Shown in pieces: positions 47,405 through 56,913 of a stretch of 57,355 nt of DNA; the stretch's first letter is position 1, and each line of letters begins with the position of its first letter. The notes beneath the pieces are model-generated. The model was not told where the DNA came from. It saw only the letters and a list, made by a program, of their open reading frames with translations, and did not search any database. Source of the DNA: Gaiellales bacterium (GTDB lineage: Bacteria; Actinomycetota; Thermoleophilia; Gaiellales; JAICJC01). The stretch is from contig DASWRM010000036.1 in NCBI GenBank assembly GCA_036403155.1, positions 1-57,355 of the forward strand, in the 5' to 3' direction. A program made the position numbers and the translations under genes.

Positions 47405-49266
47405 CGCGCCCACCTCCAGAAGCCGGCCGCGTGCCGCACGGTGCCGGCGAGCCCACCGCCGCCGGTGCCGGAGGCGCCGAGCAGCATCAGGCCGCCGATC
47501 AGGCCGAGCCCGCCGATCGCGATCAGCGACGGGAGCACGAGCCGCCCGGCCGATGCTGCCAGCGTGGCCGACGGAAGCCCCGTCGCTGTTCCGTTCGACG
47601 ATCCGCCGGCGCCCTTCCCGCCGCCCGGCGCGTCGCCCGGGTCGGGCGGCGGCGCCGTGCCGAGGTCAGGTGGTGTGATGCCGCCGGTGTAGGGGGCGCC
47701 GCCGCCATCGGTACCGCCGCCGGGCCCGGTGCCGCCACCGCCGCCGACCACCGGCGTCGTGCCGGGGATCTGGTCGACGATCCCCTCGGTGGCGGCGACG
47801 AGCGACTTCGGCAGCGGCAGGTAGCCTCCCGGAATGCGGGTGCGGCCCGCCGTGACTGCGTAGTGCAGGAAGCCGCGCAGCGTCGTCCCGGTCGCGTCCG
47901 AGATGCCCGACGTGGGTGCGGTCAGGTACGAGACGAACGGCATCGGGTACGCCTTGGGATCCTTCGTCGCGTAGTCCGGCTCGAGCAGCCCGTCCGAGCC
48001 CTTGGCTGCGTGGTGGAGGGCGGCGGTGATGGCGGCCGGCGTGGCCTTGACGAACTTCCCGGCGGCGTTCTGGATGCGAGCGACGGGAAGCCCGTAGTAC
48101 GCCGCCTCGCTGGAGTCGACGAAGCCGATGTAGCCGTCGCTGAAGTAGTCGTTGTTGTTCTGCACGGTGACCGGGTCGGCGATCGCATCGGCCAGCGCGT
48201 CGCCCCCGACGATGCCCGCGTTCTGGGTGACGTAGTTGAGGGGGTAGTCCGTGCCGGCGCCGGGCCAGTCGGATGGAAGGCCGGCTCCGCCCTCCGCACT
48301 CAGCCACGACGTGAACTCGAGGTTCGCGACCGAGTGGTCTCCGCGGACGAGCGGGCGCACCAGCGGCGGGAACACGTGGCCCGGGTTGAGCGCGTTGATC
48401 TCGGGGTCGGTGTGCCAGTTGCTGATCTGCCCGGTGAAGATCTTCGCCACCAGCTCGGGCGTCAGCTTCAGATTCGTGACCTGGGATCCGGGGGCAGCGT
48501 GCTCGGGGTCCTGGTCGAATATCTTGTAGGCCACCACGAGCGCGGACGCCGTCACCGGCGCATAGGAGAAGCTCTTGCCTGCCGACTGCAGCTGCGAGAG
48601 CTGATCCGCGCTGAACGGCTCGCCCGTCACCGCGAAGTCGTTCAGCCCCTTGACGAAGTTGTCCATGCCGTCCGGCGAGTTCGCGGGGATGTAGTTGACG
48701 CCGAGGCGCGCGGGCGGCTGACAGATCTGGACGCCCCAGTCGAACATGGCATGGTTGGCCTGGTTGGCACCCCCGCCCGAGAGCGCGGCCCCGCGCGGCT
48801 TCGGGCAGCCGCTCGGCGTCCGGGCGAAGTGCAGCGGGCGCAGGATGCCCGGATGCAACGAGGACCCCGAGAAGACCCCCAGCGTGCACGGGCGCGAGAT
48901 GTCACAGTGGAACGTCGATCCGCTCTCGCTTCGCACCTCGCCCTCCGAGACGTGCTGGTAGAGGGTGCCGGAGCCGTGTCCGTTCGTGAACCCGGGGTCG
49001 GAGTAGATCGCGGTGCAGTCGCGCGCGACCTTGGTCGGATGGGCGGTGCACTGGCGGAAGAAGACCACCTGGTTCGGGACGACGTGCCGCCAGGTGATCT
49101 TGACGAACTGGTTGTCGCCGAGACCCGTCGACGGATGCACGGTCACGGCGCCGACGCCGTACACCGAGTCGCGGACGCCGTGGCGCCCGGCGATCGCGTT
49201 GGACGCGAGAGCGATGAAGATGCCGGCCGCCAGCGGCGCGACCACGAGCAGGCGGCGCCTACGCAT
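47401..49266 (-). CDS. PstS-like phosphate-binding protein with Ig-like N-terminal domain and C-terminal membrane anchor
   Basis: 621 aa from ATG 49266. Signal peptide, then an Ig-like beta domain (about residues 35-150; VTVHPSTGLGDNQFVKITW with paired Cys) like neocarzinostatin-type domains, then a PBP-like domain of the PstS type ([39 protein letters not shown]). A Gly/Pro-rich linker and a C-terminal helix (LPSLIAIGGLGLIGGLMLL) would anchor it in the membrane. Much longer than PstS (about 350 aa). I see no sortase LPxTG or LAxTG motif. Confidence 0.8.
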   Translation of the reverse strand: MRRRRLLVVAPLAAGIFIALASNAIAGRHGVRDSVYGVGAVTVHPSTGLGDNQFVKITWRHVVPNQVVFFRQCTAHPTKVARDCTAIYSDPGFTNGHGSGTLYQHVSEGEVRSESGSTFHCDISRPCTLGVFSGSSLHPGILRPLHFARTPSGCPKPRGAALSGGGANQANHAMFDWGVQICQPPARLGVNYIPANSPDGMDNFVKGLNDFAVTGEPFSADQLSQLQSAGKSFSYAPVTASALVVAYKIFDQDPEHAAPGSQVTNLKLTPELVAKIFTGQISNWHTDPEINALNPGHVFPPLVRPLVRGDHSVANLEFTSWLSAEGGAGLPSDWPGAGTDYPLNYVTQNAGIVGGDALADAIADPVTVQNNNDYFSDGYIGFVDSSEAAYYGLPVARIQNAAGKFVKATPAAITAALHHAAKGSDGLLEPDYATKDPKAYPMPFVSYLTAPTSGISDATGTTLRGFLHYAVTAGRTRIPGGYLPLPKSLVAATEGIVDQIPGTTPVVGGGGGTGPGGGTDGGGAPYTGGITPPDLGTAPPPDPGDAPGGGKGAGGSSNGTATGLPSATLAASAGRLVLPSLIAIGGLGLIGGLMLLGASGTGGGGLAGTVRHAAGFWRWAR

Positions 49267-50758
49267 CGATGCCGCCTCCCGGCGTGCGGCGGCGGGCGGC
49301 CATGCCGAGCGGTCCCAGCAGGATCGCCAGCAGCACCACGACCGGCACCAGCGTCGACGGGGCGGCGGCACGGCGCAGCGACTTCGCCTCGTCCAGCGCC
49401 GTCACGTAGGCGGCGCGCTTCTGGCCGTCCGTCAGCGTCGCCACCGAGAGGCCGGCCGGCTGCCCGAGCGCCGCGGACACCGCCGGGTCGGTGACGTTGG
49501 AGCCGCCCTTCGCGGTCTTCCCGCTCGTCTTCCCGCTCGACGGCGTCGTCGAGGAACCGCTCGGCACGTCGGTGCCTCCGCCGCTGCTGGTGCCGGTCGG
49601 CCCCGGGCTGCCGCCATAGCCCTTTCCCGTGATCGTGGGGTTCGGGCACGCGGTAGCGGTCAGGGGTGGCGGCGCCGGCGCCCCCGGGATCCGCCGGACG
49701 GCCTGGAACACCGCCTTGACGAGGTTCGGCGAGAGCGGCGAGTACCCAAGCGGAGCCGCCTCCTGCTGCCCTGCACAGGCGATGTAGATGATCCACTTGC
49801 CGAGCACCGCGCCCTTTGCCGGGCTGAAGCCGCTCGTCTGGGTGATCAGGTAGCTGTAGCTGGCGAGCGGATAGGCATTCGCCTCGGGAGCGTTGTAGAC
49901 GCCCAGAAGGTTCTGGGTGAGGTCCCGGTTCAGCGTGGCATGCTTCAGGGCCACCGCGACGTTGACCGACGACGGGGCGGCGTAGTTGCCGCTCGCGTTC
50001 CTGATGAACGCCGGGACCATCGAGTGCTCGTAGACGTAGCCCGCCTCGACGTAGCCGATGCTCCCCTGACCCACCGAGCTGTTCGAGATGTAGTTCGCCA
50101 TGCCGTCGGATCCCCGCACCGCGACGACGCCCTGCCAGTTCGGCCAGAACTGCACCGGGAGGGTCAGGTTGTTCGCCGCGGCGAAGGGGTTCCAGATCGA
50201 CGCCGCCTCGTGCGCGAGGTAGTCCGCCAGCTTGGCGGACGTCCCCGAGCCGTCCGACCGGATGACGGGCTGGAGGTGTTCGTTGGGGAGCGCCAGCCCG
50301 GGGTTGTCCGCCTTGATGGCCGGGTCGTTCCAGTTCGAGATCTGCCCGGTGAAGATCTTCGCGACCGTCGAGGGTGACAGCCGCAGGTTGTTGACCTGGT
50401 GCCCCGATGCGTCACGGAGGTTGTACATGACCGCGGTGCCGCCGGCGACGTCGGGGAGGTACTGGTAGGACTTGTGCTCCTGCCGCAGCTGGTTCACCTC
50501 GTCGGGCAGGAAGGGGATCTCGGACGCGGCGAAATCGACCTGGTTGATGATGAAGAACTGTCGTCCTGCGGTGGAGCCGGAGCCCTGGTAGTTGATGCTG
50601 AGGCCCTGTCGCGACGCATCGGCCCGCCACTGGTCGAGCGCGATCTGCACCCAGGTGGAGCCGGCCCCGGTGATGGTCGGCCCGCTGGCGCTCGCGCTGC
50701 CGGCGGGCAGGAGCACCAGAACGGCGGACAGCGCCGCGAGGATGCCCGCCCGCCTCAC
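49259..50758 (-). CDS. PstS-like phosphate-binding protein with C-terminal membrane anchor
   Basis: 499 aa from GTG 50758, overlapping the pstB stop as GTGA. Signal peptide, then a PstS domain: [47 protein letters not shown] and the phosphate-loop-like [12 protein letters not shown] are excellent matches. After residue 375 come a Ser/Gly/Lys-rich linker, a short Ala-rich helix and a C-terminal membrane helix with basic end ([20 protein letters not shown]). It may capture phosphate at the membrane surface and hand it to PstSCA. Confidence 0.88.
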   Translation of the reverse strand: MRRAGILAALSAVLVLLPAGSASASGPTITGAGSTWVQIALDQWRADASRQGLSINYQGSGSTAGRQFFIINQVDFAASEIPFLPDEVNQLRQEHKSYQYLPDVAGGTAVMYNLRDASGHQVNNLRLSPSTVAKIFTGQISNWNDPAIKADNPGLALPNEHLQPVIRSDGSGTSAKLADYLAHEAASIWNPFAAANNLTLPVQFWPNWQGVVAVRGSDGMANYISNSSVGQGSIGYVEAGYVYEHSMVPAFIRNASGNYAAPSSVNVAVALKHATLNRDLTQNLLGVYNAPEANAYPLASYSYLITQTSGFSPAKGAVLGKWIIYIACAGQQEAAPLGYSPLSPNLVKAVFQAVRRIPGAPAPPPLTATACPNPTITGKGYGGSPGPTGTSSGGGTDVPSGSSTTPSSGKTSGKTAKGGSNVTDPAVSAALGQPAGLSVATLTDGQKRAAYVTALDEAKSLRRAAAPSTLVPVVVLLAILLGPLGMAARRRTPGGGIDA

Positions 50759-51588
50759 CCGAACCGCCCCTGCACGTAGTCCGCCGTGCGCGGGTCGGTC
50801 GGAGCGCCGAACATCCGCTCGGTGGTGCCGATCTCGACGATCCGGCCGGGCTCGTTCTCGCCGGCGAGGAAGAAGGCGCAATCGGAGCTGACCCGCTGGG
50901 CCTGCTGCATGTTGTGGGTGACGATGACGATCGTCACGTGCGGCGAGAGATCCAGGATCGTCTCCTCGATCCGCCGGGTCGACGTCGGGTCGAGCGCCGA
51001 GCAGGGCTCGTCCATCAGCAGCACCTCCGGGCGCACCGCGAGCGCCCGCGCGATGCACAACCGCTGCTGCTGGCCGCCGGACAGCGCACCGCCGGGGTGG
51101 CCGAGCCGGTTCTTGACCTCGTTCCAGAGGCCCGCTCGGGTCAGGCACTCCTCGACCAGCGCGTCGTCGCGGCGCACCCGCTTGCCGCTCAGGCTGAGGC
51201 CGGAGACGACGTTCTGGTAGATGCTCATCGCGGGGAAGGGGTTGGGCTTCTGGAACACCATGCCGACGCGGCGGCGCACCTCGATCGGACGGCGGCCGGG
51301 CGCGTAGATGTCCTCGCCGTCGAGCAGCACGGCGCCGCCGAGGGACGCCCCGGGGACGAGCTCGTGCATCCGGTTGAGGATGCGCAGGAAGGTCGACTTG
51401 CCACAGCCGGAGGGGCCGATCAGCGCCGTCACGGTGCGGGCGGGCATGCGCAGTGACACGCGCTCGAGCACCTTGTGGCCGCCGAACCAGGCGCTGACCG
51501 TGTCGGCGCGTATGTCACCGGTCTCCAGCGCCGGTGCGGCCGCAACGGCGGCGCCGGGCAGCTCGATCGTCTCGGTCGGTGCGCTCAT
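50755..51588 (-). CDS. pstB: Phosphate ABC transporter ATP-binding protein
   Basis: 277 aa from ATG 51588. Walker [21 protein letters not shown]-loop [19 protein letters not shown], signature [15 protein letters not shown] and Walker [17 protein letters not shown] are the standard PstB sequences; [13 protein letters not shown] carries the H-loop. It starts 14 bp after pstA. Confidence 0.97.
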   Translation of the reverse strand: MSAPTETIELPGAAVAAAPALETGDIRADTVSAWFGGHKVLERVSLRMPARTVTALIGPSGCGKSTFLRILNRMHELVPGASLGGAVLLDGEDIYAPGRRPIEVRRRVGMVFQKPNPFPAMSIYQNVVSGLSLSGKRVRRDDALVEECLTRAGLWNEVKNRLGHPGGALSGGQQQRLCIARALAVRPEVLLMDEPCSALDPTSTRRIEETILDLSPHVTIVIVTHNMQQAQRVSSDCAFFLAGENEPGRIVEIGTTERMFGAPTDPRTADYVQGRFG

Positions 51589-51602
51589 GTCGTCGGTTCC
51601 TC

Positions 51603-52727
51603 TCAGCTCTCGGTCGTGGCGGCCGCGATCCGGCGGCTGGACGCGCGCGCCGCGCTCCAGCCGATCAGGCGGGCCAGGGTGAACAGGATCAGCACAAGCA
51701 GCATCAGCACGAACGCACCGGCCCAGGCCCGGGCCTGCACGTTTGCGGAGGAGCTCTCCGTGACCTGCTTGTAGATGTAGAGGGGCAGCGCCGCCTGGGC
51801 GCCTGAGAACGGGTTCCCGTTCATCGCGAACGCGCCGAACGCCGTCGCGATCAGCGGCGCCGTCTCGCCGATCGCCCGCGCCACGCCCAGGATCACGGAG
51901 GTGATCAGGCCGCTGCGCGCCGTCGGCAGGACGACCGACCAGGTCGTGCGCCACTCGCTCCCGCCGAGCGCGAGCGAGGCCTCGCGAAGCCCATCGGGGA
52001 CGAGCCGCAGCACCTCCTCGGAGGTGCGGGTGATGATCGGGAGCATGGAGATCGAGATCGCGAGCGACGCGGCGAAGCCCGACCACGAGAACGCGCTCAC
52101 CCACACCGCGTACACGAACAGGCCGGCGAGGATCGTCGGCACGCCGTTCATGGCGTCGATGAAGATGCGCACCGGCCGCTGGAGCGGGCCGCCGATCTCG
52201 TTCAGGAAGATCGCGCAAAGGAAGCCGAGGGGCACGGACATGACCACGGCCAGGCCGACCTGCTCGAGCGTGCCGACGATGGCGTGCTCCGCCCCGCCCT
52301 TCGTGGCAGGGTCGAGCGGGCCGATCGCAGCCTGCGTCTCCGTGAAGAAGTTGAGGTGGATGCCGCCGACGCCGCGCTTGACCAGGTAGCCGAGGATCAG
52401 CACGAGCGGCACGACCATCGCCAGGCCGGCGGTGAAGACGATCACCGCCATCACGCGGTCGCTCGCCAGCATGGGGCCGTCCAGCTGCCGGACGACGACG
52501 TAGTAGACCGCGATGAACGCGCCGTACCACGCGAGGCCGAGCTCGGCGGGCGACGAGAACTGGAGCACCTGCGTGAGCGCCAGCCACATGATGGCGAAGC
52601 CGGAGAGCGCCGAGCCCGCGAGTGCGGCGGCGTCGCCGGCGCCGAACGTGCTGACGCGGGTGCGGCCGTCGCTCGCCATGGACCGGTCGGACGCCCCGGC
52701 CGGCAGCGCGGGCGCGTGCACCGCCAT
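51603..52727 (-). CDS. pstA: Phosphate ABC transporter permease PstA
   Basis: 374 aa from ATG 52727, whose A is also the last base of the pstC stop (TGATG). Longer than usual PstA (about 290 aa) because of an N-terminal extension with two extra hydrophobic segments (residues 30-75). The core has [25 protein letters not shown], the EAA-like [19 protein letters not shown] and [11 protein letters not shown]. Confidence 0.94.
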   Translation of the reverse strand: MAVHAPALPAGASDRSMASDGRTRVSTFGAGDAAALAGSALSGFAIMWLALTQVLQFSSPAELGLAWYGAFIAVYYVVVRQLDGPMLASDRVMAVIVFTAGLAMVVPLVLILGYLVKRGVGGIHLNFFTETQAAIGPLDPATKGGAEHAIVGTLEQVGLAVVMSVPLGFLCAIFLNEIGGPLQRPVRIFIDAMNGVPTILAGLFVYAVWVSAFSWSGFAASLAISISMLPIITRTSEEVLRLVPDGLREASLALGGSEWRTTWSVVLPTARSGLITSVILGVARAIGETAPLIATAFGAFAMNGNPFSGAQAALPLYIYKQVTESSSANVQARAWAGAFVLMLLVLILFTLARLIGWSAARASSRRIAAATTES

Positions 52728-53710
52728 CAGATCTCCACCCCGGCGCCGGAACGCGACCGCCGGATGATCTCGGAGGCGCCGATGTTGACGACCAGCGTGG
52801 ACGCGTAGAGCACCAGGCCGGCCCCCATCAGGGCGGGCAGGCCGTACTTCGCGTCGGCGTCGCCGAAGCGGTTGGCGATGTGCGCGCCGATCGTGTTGCC
52901 GCCCGTCTCGAGGACGTGCGGTGAGATCCGGAACGCGGCGCTGAGGAGGATCGCAACCGAGATCGACTCGCCCATCGCACGGCCGAGCGCGAGCATCGAC
53001 CCGCCGACGATTCCTCCGCGGCCGAACGGGATGACGACGGTGCGGATCATCCGCCACCGGCTGCTGCCGAGCGCGAGGGCGGCCTCCTTCTCGCCGGGCG
53101 GCGTCTGCGAGAACACCTCGCGCATCACGGCCGTGGCGGTCGGCGTGAGCATCAGCGCCACCACGACGCCGGAGAGAAACGGAGACTGTGAGAAGTACGG
53201 CCCGTCGGGAGCCGAGAAGATGGGGATGAAGCCGAGGTTGTCCGTCAGCCACTGCGAGACGCCGAGCAGGTGGGGCTGGAGGAAGAAGAAGCCCCAGATG
53301 CCATAGATCAGGCTGGGGACGGCCGCCAGCAGGTCGAGCACCGTGACGAGCGGCGCCCGCAGCCGCGGGGCGACGTATTCGGTCAGGCACAGCGCGGTGA
53401 GAAGCGACACCGGCACCGCGAGCACCAGCGCGATCACCGCCAGCGCGAATGTCCCGTAGAGCAGCGCGGCCACACCGGTGTGGTGCGGGACGGCCGGGTT
53501 CCAGTCCGTGGTGGTGAAGAAGCTGAGGCCGTTCTCCCGGAACGTCGGAACGGCGCGAAGCAGCAGGAACAGCCCGATCAGGAAGAGCAGGACGAGCGTG
53601 ACCAGCCCCGCCCCCCCGGCCACGAGACGGAAGGCGCGGTCTGCGCGCGTCCGCTCGGGCCGGATGGGGCGCGGGATGTCCGCGCTGATGATGTCCTGGG
53701 CTACCGCCAT
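52727..53710 (-). CDS. pstC: Phosphate ABC transporter permease PstC
   Basis: 327 aa with six membrane helices. [35 protein letters not shown], the EAA-like [19 protein letters not shown] and [14 protein letters not shown] are typical of PstC. It lies 34 bp after pstS and shares one base with pstA. Confidence 0.95.
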   Translation of the reverse strand: MAVAQDIISADIPRPIRPERTRADRAFRLVAGGAGLVTLVLLFLIGLFLLLRAVPTFRENGLSFFTTTDWNPAVPHHTGVAALLYGTFALAVIALVLAVPVSLLTALCLTEYVAPRLRAPLVTVLDLLAAVPSLIYGIWGFFFLQPHLLGVSQWLTDNLGFIPIFSAPDGPYFSQSPFLSGVVVALMLTPTATAVMREVFSQTPPGEKEAALALGSSRWRMIRTVVIPFGRGGIVGGSMLALGRAMGESISVAILLSAAFRISPHVLETGGNTIGAHIANRFGDADAKYGLPALMGAGLVLYASTLVVNIGASEIIRRSRSGAGVEI

Positions 53711-53744
53711 CGGGGCTGTTCCTGCGTGCGTCGCCAGCTGCCGG

Positions 53745-54935
53745 CTAGGAGTGGGTGGTGAGCCGGCACCAGTTGGTCAAGGTCGTGCCACCGCCGGTGG
53801 CGCCCGAAGGCAGCGCGGCGAAGCCGTACTTCTTGATCGTGTTCTGGATCTCGGTGTGGTAGGCCACACCGGTGGTCGGGTCCTTCACGTGAACCGACGT
53901 GCCCTGCTTGCACAGCCAGCCGTTCTCACCGACGTAGGCGACCGTGGCGGCCGACGCGGGAGACGCGTTGCCGCACTTGTTGCCGTTGGCCGGATCGCCG
54001 GCGCAGAACACGTTGTAGAGGAACCGGCCGAACGGGAAGCTCCCGTTGCCGATCGTGGTCAGGTTCGGGATGACGCCGTCGATGGCGCCGAGCCCGCTGC
54101 CGGCCGGCTTGGCCTTGTACCGCTCCGTCCACGAGCCGACGGACACCGGCACGATCGCGTTCTTCAGATCGGCCGCGGCGATCTCCGAGTTGTTCGTCTG
54201 GTGGATCGCCTTGGCATTGCAGCTGGTGCTGCTGCCGCCGCCCAGCGAGAGGTACCAGAACTTGCTGGTTCCGTACTGGGGGAGGATCGTGTAGACCTTG
54301 ATCGCGGCGTTGGCACCGCCCACCTGGTTCCAGTTGGTGATCGTGCAGTTGACGAAGATGCCCTGGAGCTGGGCCGTCGTCAGGCACAGCCCGGTGACGC
54401 CGTTGCAGGCACCGGAGGTGTTGTGCATGTTGGCGACCGCGGAGCCGGTGGCGCCCGGGAAGGCCTCCCAGGTGACCGCATCGCGCGCGAACGCCACGAA
54501 GTGCAGGCCGGTGCAGTTCGTCGCCGAGTACGGCGACGTCTGGCGAGCGTAGTCCACGTGGGCAACGCCGGCCAGGCCCTGCGAGCAGATCTGGTTGACG
54601 CCGGCACCGCCGCCGATCGGGTAGTTCTCGGTGATGACGTCGTGGTTCTTGTCCTCGGTGGTGACGTCCGGATTCGCCGGATCGGTCACGCAGGACTGGT
54701 CGAGCGGCTGGGTGCCGCTCGGCGCGATCACGTTACAGCCGGGACTCTGGTTGTAGAGCGTGTCGAGCGCGGAGTTGACGTGATACATCACGTCGGAGCC
54801 GCTGCCGACCACCACGGTCGGCGTCGTCGCCGAGGCGACCGACACGGCCGTGGCCGAGACGCCGGCCACGAGCGCCGCCATGAGCGCAAAGCGGCGCAGT
54901 CGGCGGCCGCGTCGCGGCCGCGTGAGCGTGTTCAT
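53745..54935 (-). CDS. pstS: Phosphate ABC transporter substrate-binding protein PstS
   Basis: 396 aa from ATG 54935. A basic signal region and Ala/Val-rich signal peptide end near SVASA. The mature domain opens TVVVGSGSDVMYHVNSALD and contains CTITNWNQVGG, HQTNNSEIAAADLKNAI, and a C-terminal VAYVGENGWLCKQG. Ten or more Cys suggest several disulfides. It diverges from textbook PstS at the phosphate loop, so ligand identity is by context. It is the first gene of the operon. Confidence 0.88.
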   Translation of the reverse strand: MNTLTRPRRGRRLRRFALMAALVAGVSATAVSVASATTPTVVVGSGSDVMYHVNSALDTLYNQSPGCNVIAPSGTQPLDQSCVTDPANPDVTTEDKNHDVITENYPIGGGAGVNQICSQGLAGVAHVDYARQTSPYSATNCTGLHFVAFARDAVTWEAFPGATGSAVANMHNTSGACNGVTGLCLTTAQLQGIFVNCTITNWNQVGGANAAIKVYTILPQYGTSKFWYLSLGGGSSTSCNAKAIHQTNNSEIAAADLKNAIVPVSVGSWTERYKAKPAGSGLGAIDGVIPNLTTIGNGSFPFGRFLYNVFCAGDPANGNKCGNASPASAATVAYVGENGWLCKQGTSVHVKDPTTGVAYHTEIQNTIKKYGFAALPSGATGGGTTLTNWCRLTTHS

Positions 54936-55021
54936 TGAAGACGTACCTCGCTGATGGATGGATACGGAGCGGGGGCGTCCCGCGCGGGACGGTATTCCCC
55001 TTTTGTCGACCGACTTCATGG

Positions 55022-55049
55022 AGATTACTGGTGGTTCAGAGGCCGTCAA
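55022..55049 (-). promoter_or_regulatory. pstS: Sigma-70-type promoter of the pst operon
   Basis: TTGACG at 55044-55049 and TAATCT at 55022-55027 (minus strand), spacer 16 bases. The predicted transcript would have a leader of about 80 bases before pstS. GTTGACG and CTGAACC in this stretch could be PhoP half-sites, but I cannot assign a PHO box with confidence. Confidence 0.5.
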
Positions 55050-55322
55050 CCCTGGGACGTTGGCACCGGCGAGTGGGACGGATGCTGCATGGTTGTGCGG
55101 AATCGCAGAGGGAGCGAGCCGCTTCCATCCGAGCCGCTGGAAACGCCAGCCGCGGGCCGCTGGGCGCGATTTTCTCGTCGAGTGTTAAGGTGGCGTTGCG
55201 CACGGGGGCACACGCGCGGGCTATGCCGGTCCCGTGCGAAAGCCGCGGGGGCGGCCATGCGTCCGGCGAAGCGCCCGTGCACCGGGCGCGGTATCCTGCC
55301 GGTCTGGCCGTCGGCCATCCCA
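55050..55322. other. Intergenic region between the pst promoter and tRNA-Val
   Basis: About 270 bp. I see no convincing gene, terminator or repeat in it; frames across it lack family patterns. Confidence 0.5.
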
Positions 55323-55395
55323 GGGCGCATAGCTCAGCTGGGAGAGCGTCCGCTTCACGCGCGGAAGGTCACAGGTTCGAGCCCTGTTGCGCCCA
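55323..55395 (+). tRNA. tRNA-Val (CAC)
   Basis: Complete cloverleaf: acceptor GGGCGCA/TGCGCCC, D arm GCTC..GAGC, anticodon stem TCCGC/GCGGA with loop TTCACGC (anticodon CAC), T arm ACAGG-TTCGAGC-CCTGT, discriminator A. CCA is not encoded. Confidence 0.97.
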
Positions 55396-56419
55396 TGATT
55401 CCCCTCAACCATGCGGGTTTACGAGACGGACGAAGGGGTTCGAAACTGCGTCGCTAGCAGGTATAGCGTAGCGGATTGACGCCGTTGAGAGCACCGAACG
55501 CTTCCACAAAGCTACCGCCGCGGCGTCGATCCCGCCCATGATCCCGCCCATGAGGCGGGCGTTCGGCGCACGAATCTTCCGATGGCAAAGGCCAAGCGTC
55601 TCTAACGGAATCCAACCGTTGAGAAGTGGCCCGAGCCGATGTCCGGGAACAGCGTCGGCAGATCGCGCAGATGCAGGACGATCTCTATCCGGAGCCACAT
55701 GCGTCCCAGACCCGCCATAGCACTCACGTACGGCAGACCTATCCGGGGAAGTAGAAGAACGAGCCGCTCGCGCCGAGCGTTATGTGGTGGCTCGCGTCGC
55801 CGCTAACCCACGCGGGCTGCGCCTAGGCGGCGGGGCGAAGGCCGAGCTCGCGGTAGATGGCACAGTTGTAGCTCAGGCGGTGTTGCCCCGTGATGACGCC
55901 GAGACGGCGGATCGCTCGTTGTGTTCCTCGGTGATGTAGCCCTGATGACGCTCGAACCCATAGTCGGGGTGCTCAGCTGCGACCCTGTCCATCAGCTCGT
56001 CTCGTGTCGCTTTGGCGACGACCGAGGCGGCTGCGACCGCGGCGGAGGTTTCGTCGCCTCGCACCAGCTCGGTCGTGGCATGCCGACTGTCGGGGGCGGC
56101 GGCAGACCCGTCGGTGAAGCAAACGTCCGGTGTCGGCTCGAGTGGCGACACCGTTTCTCGCAGCGCGCGCAGGCAGGAAAATGGAGCTAGTCGGTCACTA
56201 TTCGAACCGCTTAGCGGCCACCACTTTGGCTTAGATAAGCCGGAAATCAAGTAGCCTTGACTGCGGATCGTGCTGTTTGCATTCCATTACGTGACACATT
56301 GGCGGAACGATCCTCTGTGCACTTGCGTCGCTCACGACCCGAAATCGCTCGCGGACCCGCGGACAGCCCCTCACCCGCGCAGGGCGATCCCGGCCGCGCC
56401 AACGAGATTACGCCATGGC
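55396..56419. other. Degraded gene-poor region after tRNA-Val
   Basis: About 1 kb with lower GC and no intact recognisable gene. It holds a tandem 12-bp duplication (GATCCCGCCCAT twice, about 55529-55552), a 42-codon GTG frame at 55626-55754 of no known family, and an RNase HII remnant. It looks like decayed or transferred DNA. Confidence 0.55.
55823..56130 (-). pseudogene. RNase HII (rnhB) remnant, N-terminally truncated and frameshifted
   Basis: The minus strand encodes VCFTDG, then [40 protein letters not shown] and [11 protein letters not shown], which is the second half of RNase HII. At about 55912 the frame must shift by one base to continue as [15 protein letters not shown] up to TAG at 55823. 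The first half, with the catalytic DE residues, is absent upstream. The unshifted frame runs to 55873 and would end [10 protein letters not shown] conclude a decayed gene fragment. Confidence 0.75.
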
Positions 56420-56451
56420 ATGCGGGCCCGCTTTCGCGGGGCCCGCATTTT
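56420..56451. terminator. Strong GC hairpin with T-tract
   Basis: ATGCGGGCCC (56420-56429) pairs with GGGCCCGCAT (56439-56448), loop GCTTTCGCG, followed by TTT on the + strand. It lies 7 bp beyond the stop of the minus-strand secreted protein gene, so it probably ends that transcript and any + strand read-through. Confidence 0.65.
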
Positions 56452-56458
56452 GGCGCTG

Positions 56459-56782
56459 CTACTCCTGACCCTGGAACTGGTGGTCGGCGTTGCTGTTGGC
56501 GGGCTCGTCGGCGTGGCCGCCGGGCCCGTCGTTGCCGGACACCTCGGAGCCGGAGCTCTCGCCACCCGTCTCGGCGGCCGTCGCCTTGGCGGCGGCGTCG
56601 GGCGTGGTCTGATCGCCGGACTGGATGTTGTCGGTGTCAGGTGACGCCGACTCCGCCGCCTTTACCTGCGCGTGCTTGACCGGCGCGGAACCGCCGCCGG
56701 TCGAGGCGTAGGCGACGCCGCCGGCGGTTAGTGCCGACGACACCGCCAGTACTGCGGCTGCCTTCATCAGATTCGGTCGCAT
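56459..56782 (-). CDS. Small secreted acidic protein
   Basis: 107 aa. ATG 56782 is preceded by AAGGAGG with good spacing. The signal peptide runs to about residue 26 (KAAAVLAVSSALTAGGVAYA). The mature part is hydrophilic and low-complexity, rich in Asp, Glu, Ser, Ala, Gly and Gln, with no Cys; probably disordered. It is divergent from an OmpR-type regulator and may be its target or a signal partner. No family recognised. Confidence 0.75.
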   Translation of the reverse strand: MRPNLMKAAAVLAVSSALTAGGVAYASTGGGSAPVKHAQVKAAESASPDTDNIQSGDQTTPDAAAKATAAETGGESSGSEVSGNDGPGGHADEPANSNADHQFQGQE

Positions 56783-56851
56783 GTGGTGCCTCCTTCGTTG
56801 TTGTTGATGACGTGCACCAGCAGCACCGTAGGAGGCCGACCTGAATCGGTG

Positions 56852-56879
56852 ATGAGAGAGCCGCTCATCAGGCTCTCAT
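56852..56879. promoter_or_regulatory. Inverted repeat in the divergent promoter region
   Basis: ATGAGAG (56852-56858) mirrors CTCTCAT (56873-56879), with AGCC/GGCT inside. GCTCATC and GCTCTCATG also read as direct repeats, a common layout for OmpR-family binding sites. It sits 35 bp before the regulator start. Confidence 0.45.
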
Positions 56880-56913
56880 GCCATTTTCAGGTTGGGCTGC
56901 GACGGTTTACATC

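Noticed and set aside
47401-50758. Sortase sorting signals (LPxTG or LAxTG) on the anchored PstS proteins
   Set aside because: Looked for before both terminal helices; not found, so covalent wall attachment is not claimed.
55022-55060. A defined PHO box upstream of pstS
   Set aside because: Half-site-like GTTGACG and CTGAACC occur but the 11-bp direct repeat structure is not clear.
55323-55500. Attachment-site duplication of the tRNA-Val 3' end
   Set aside because: I searched by eye for a second copy of the T-arm/acceptor sequence downstream and found only a weak GGTTCGAAAC at about 55438; no integrase is present.
55626-55754. A 42-codon GTG-started ORF
   Set aside because: Short, no family, no ribosome-binding site, inside a degraded region.
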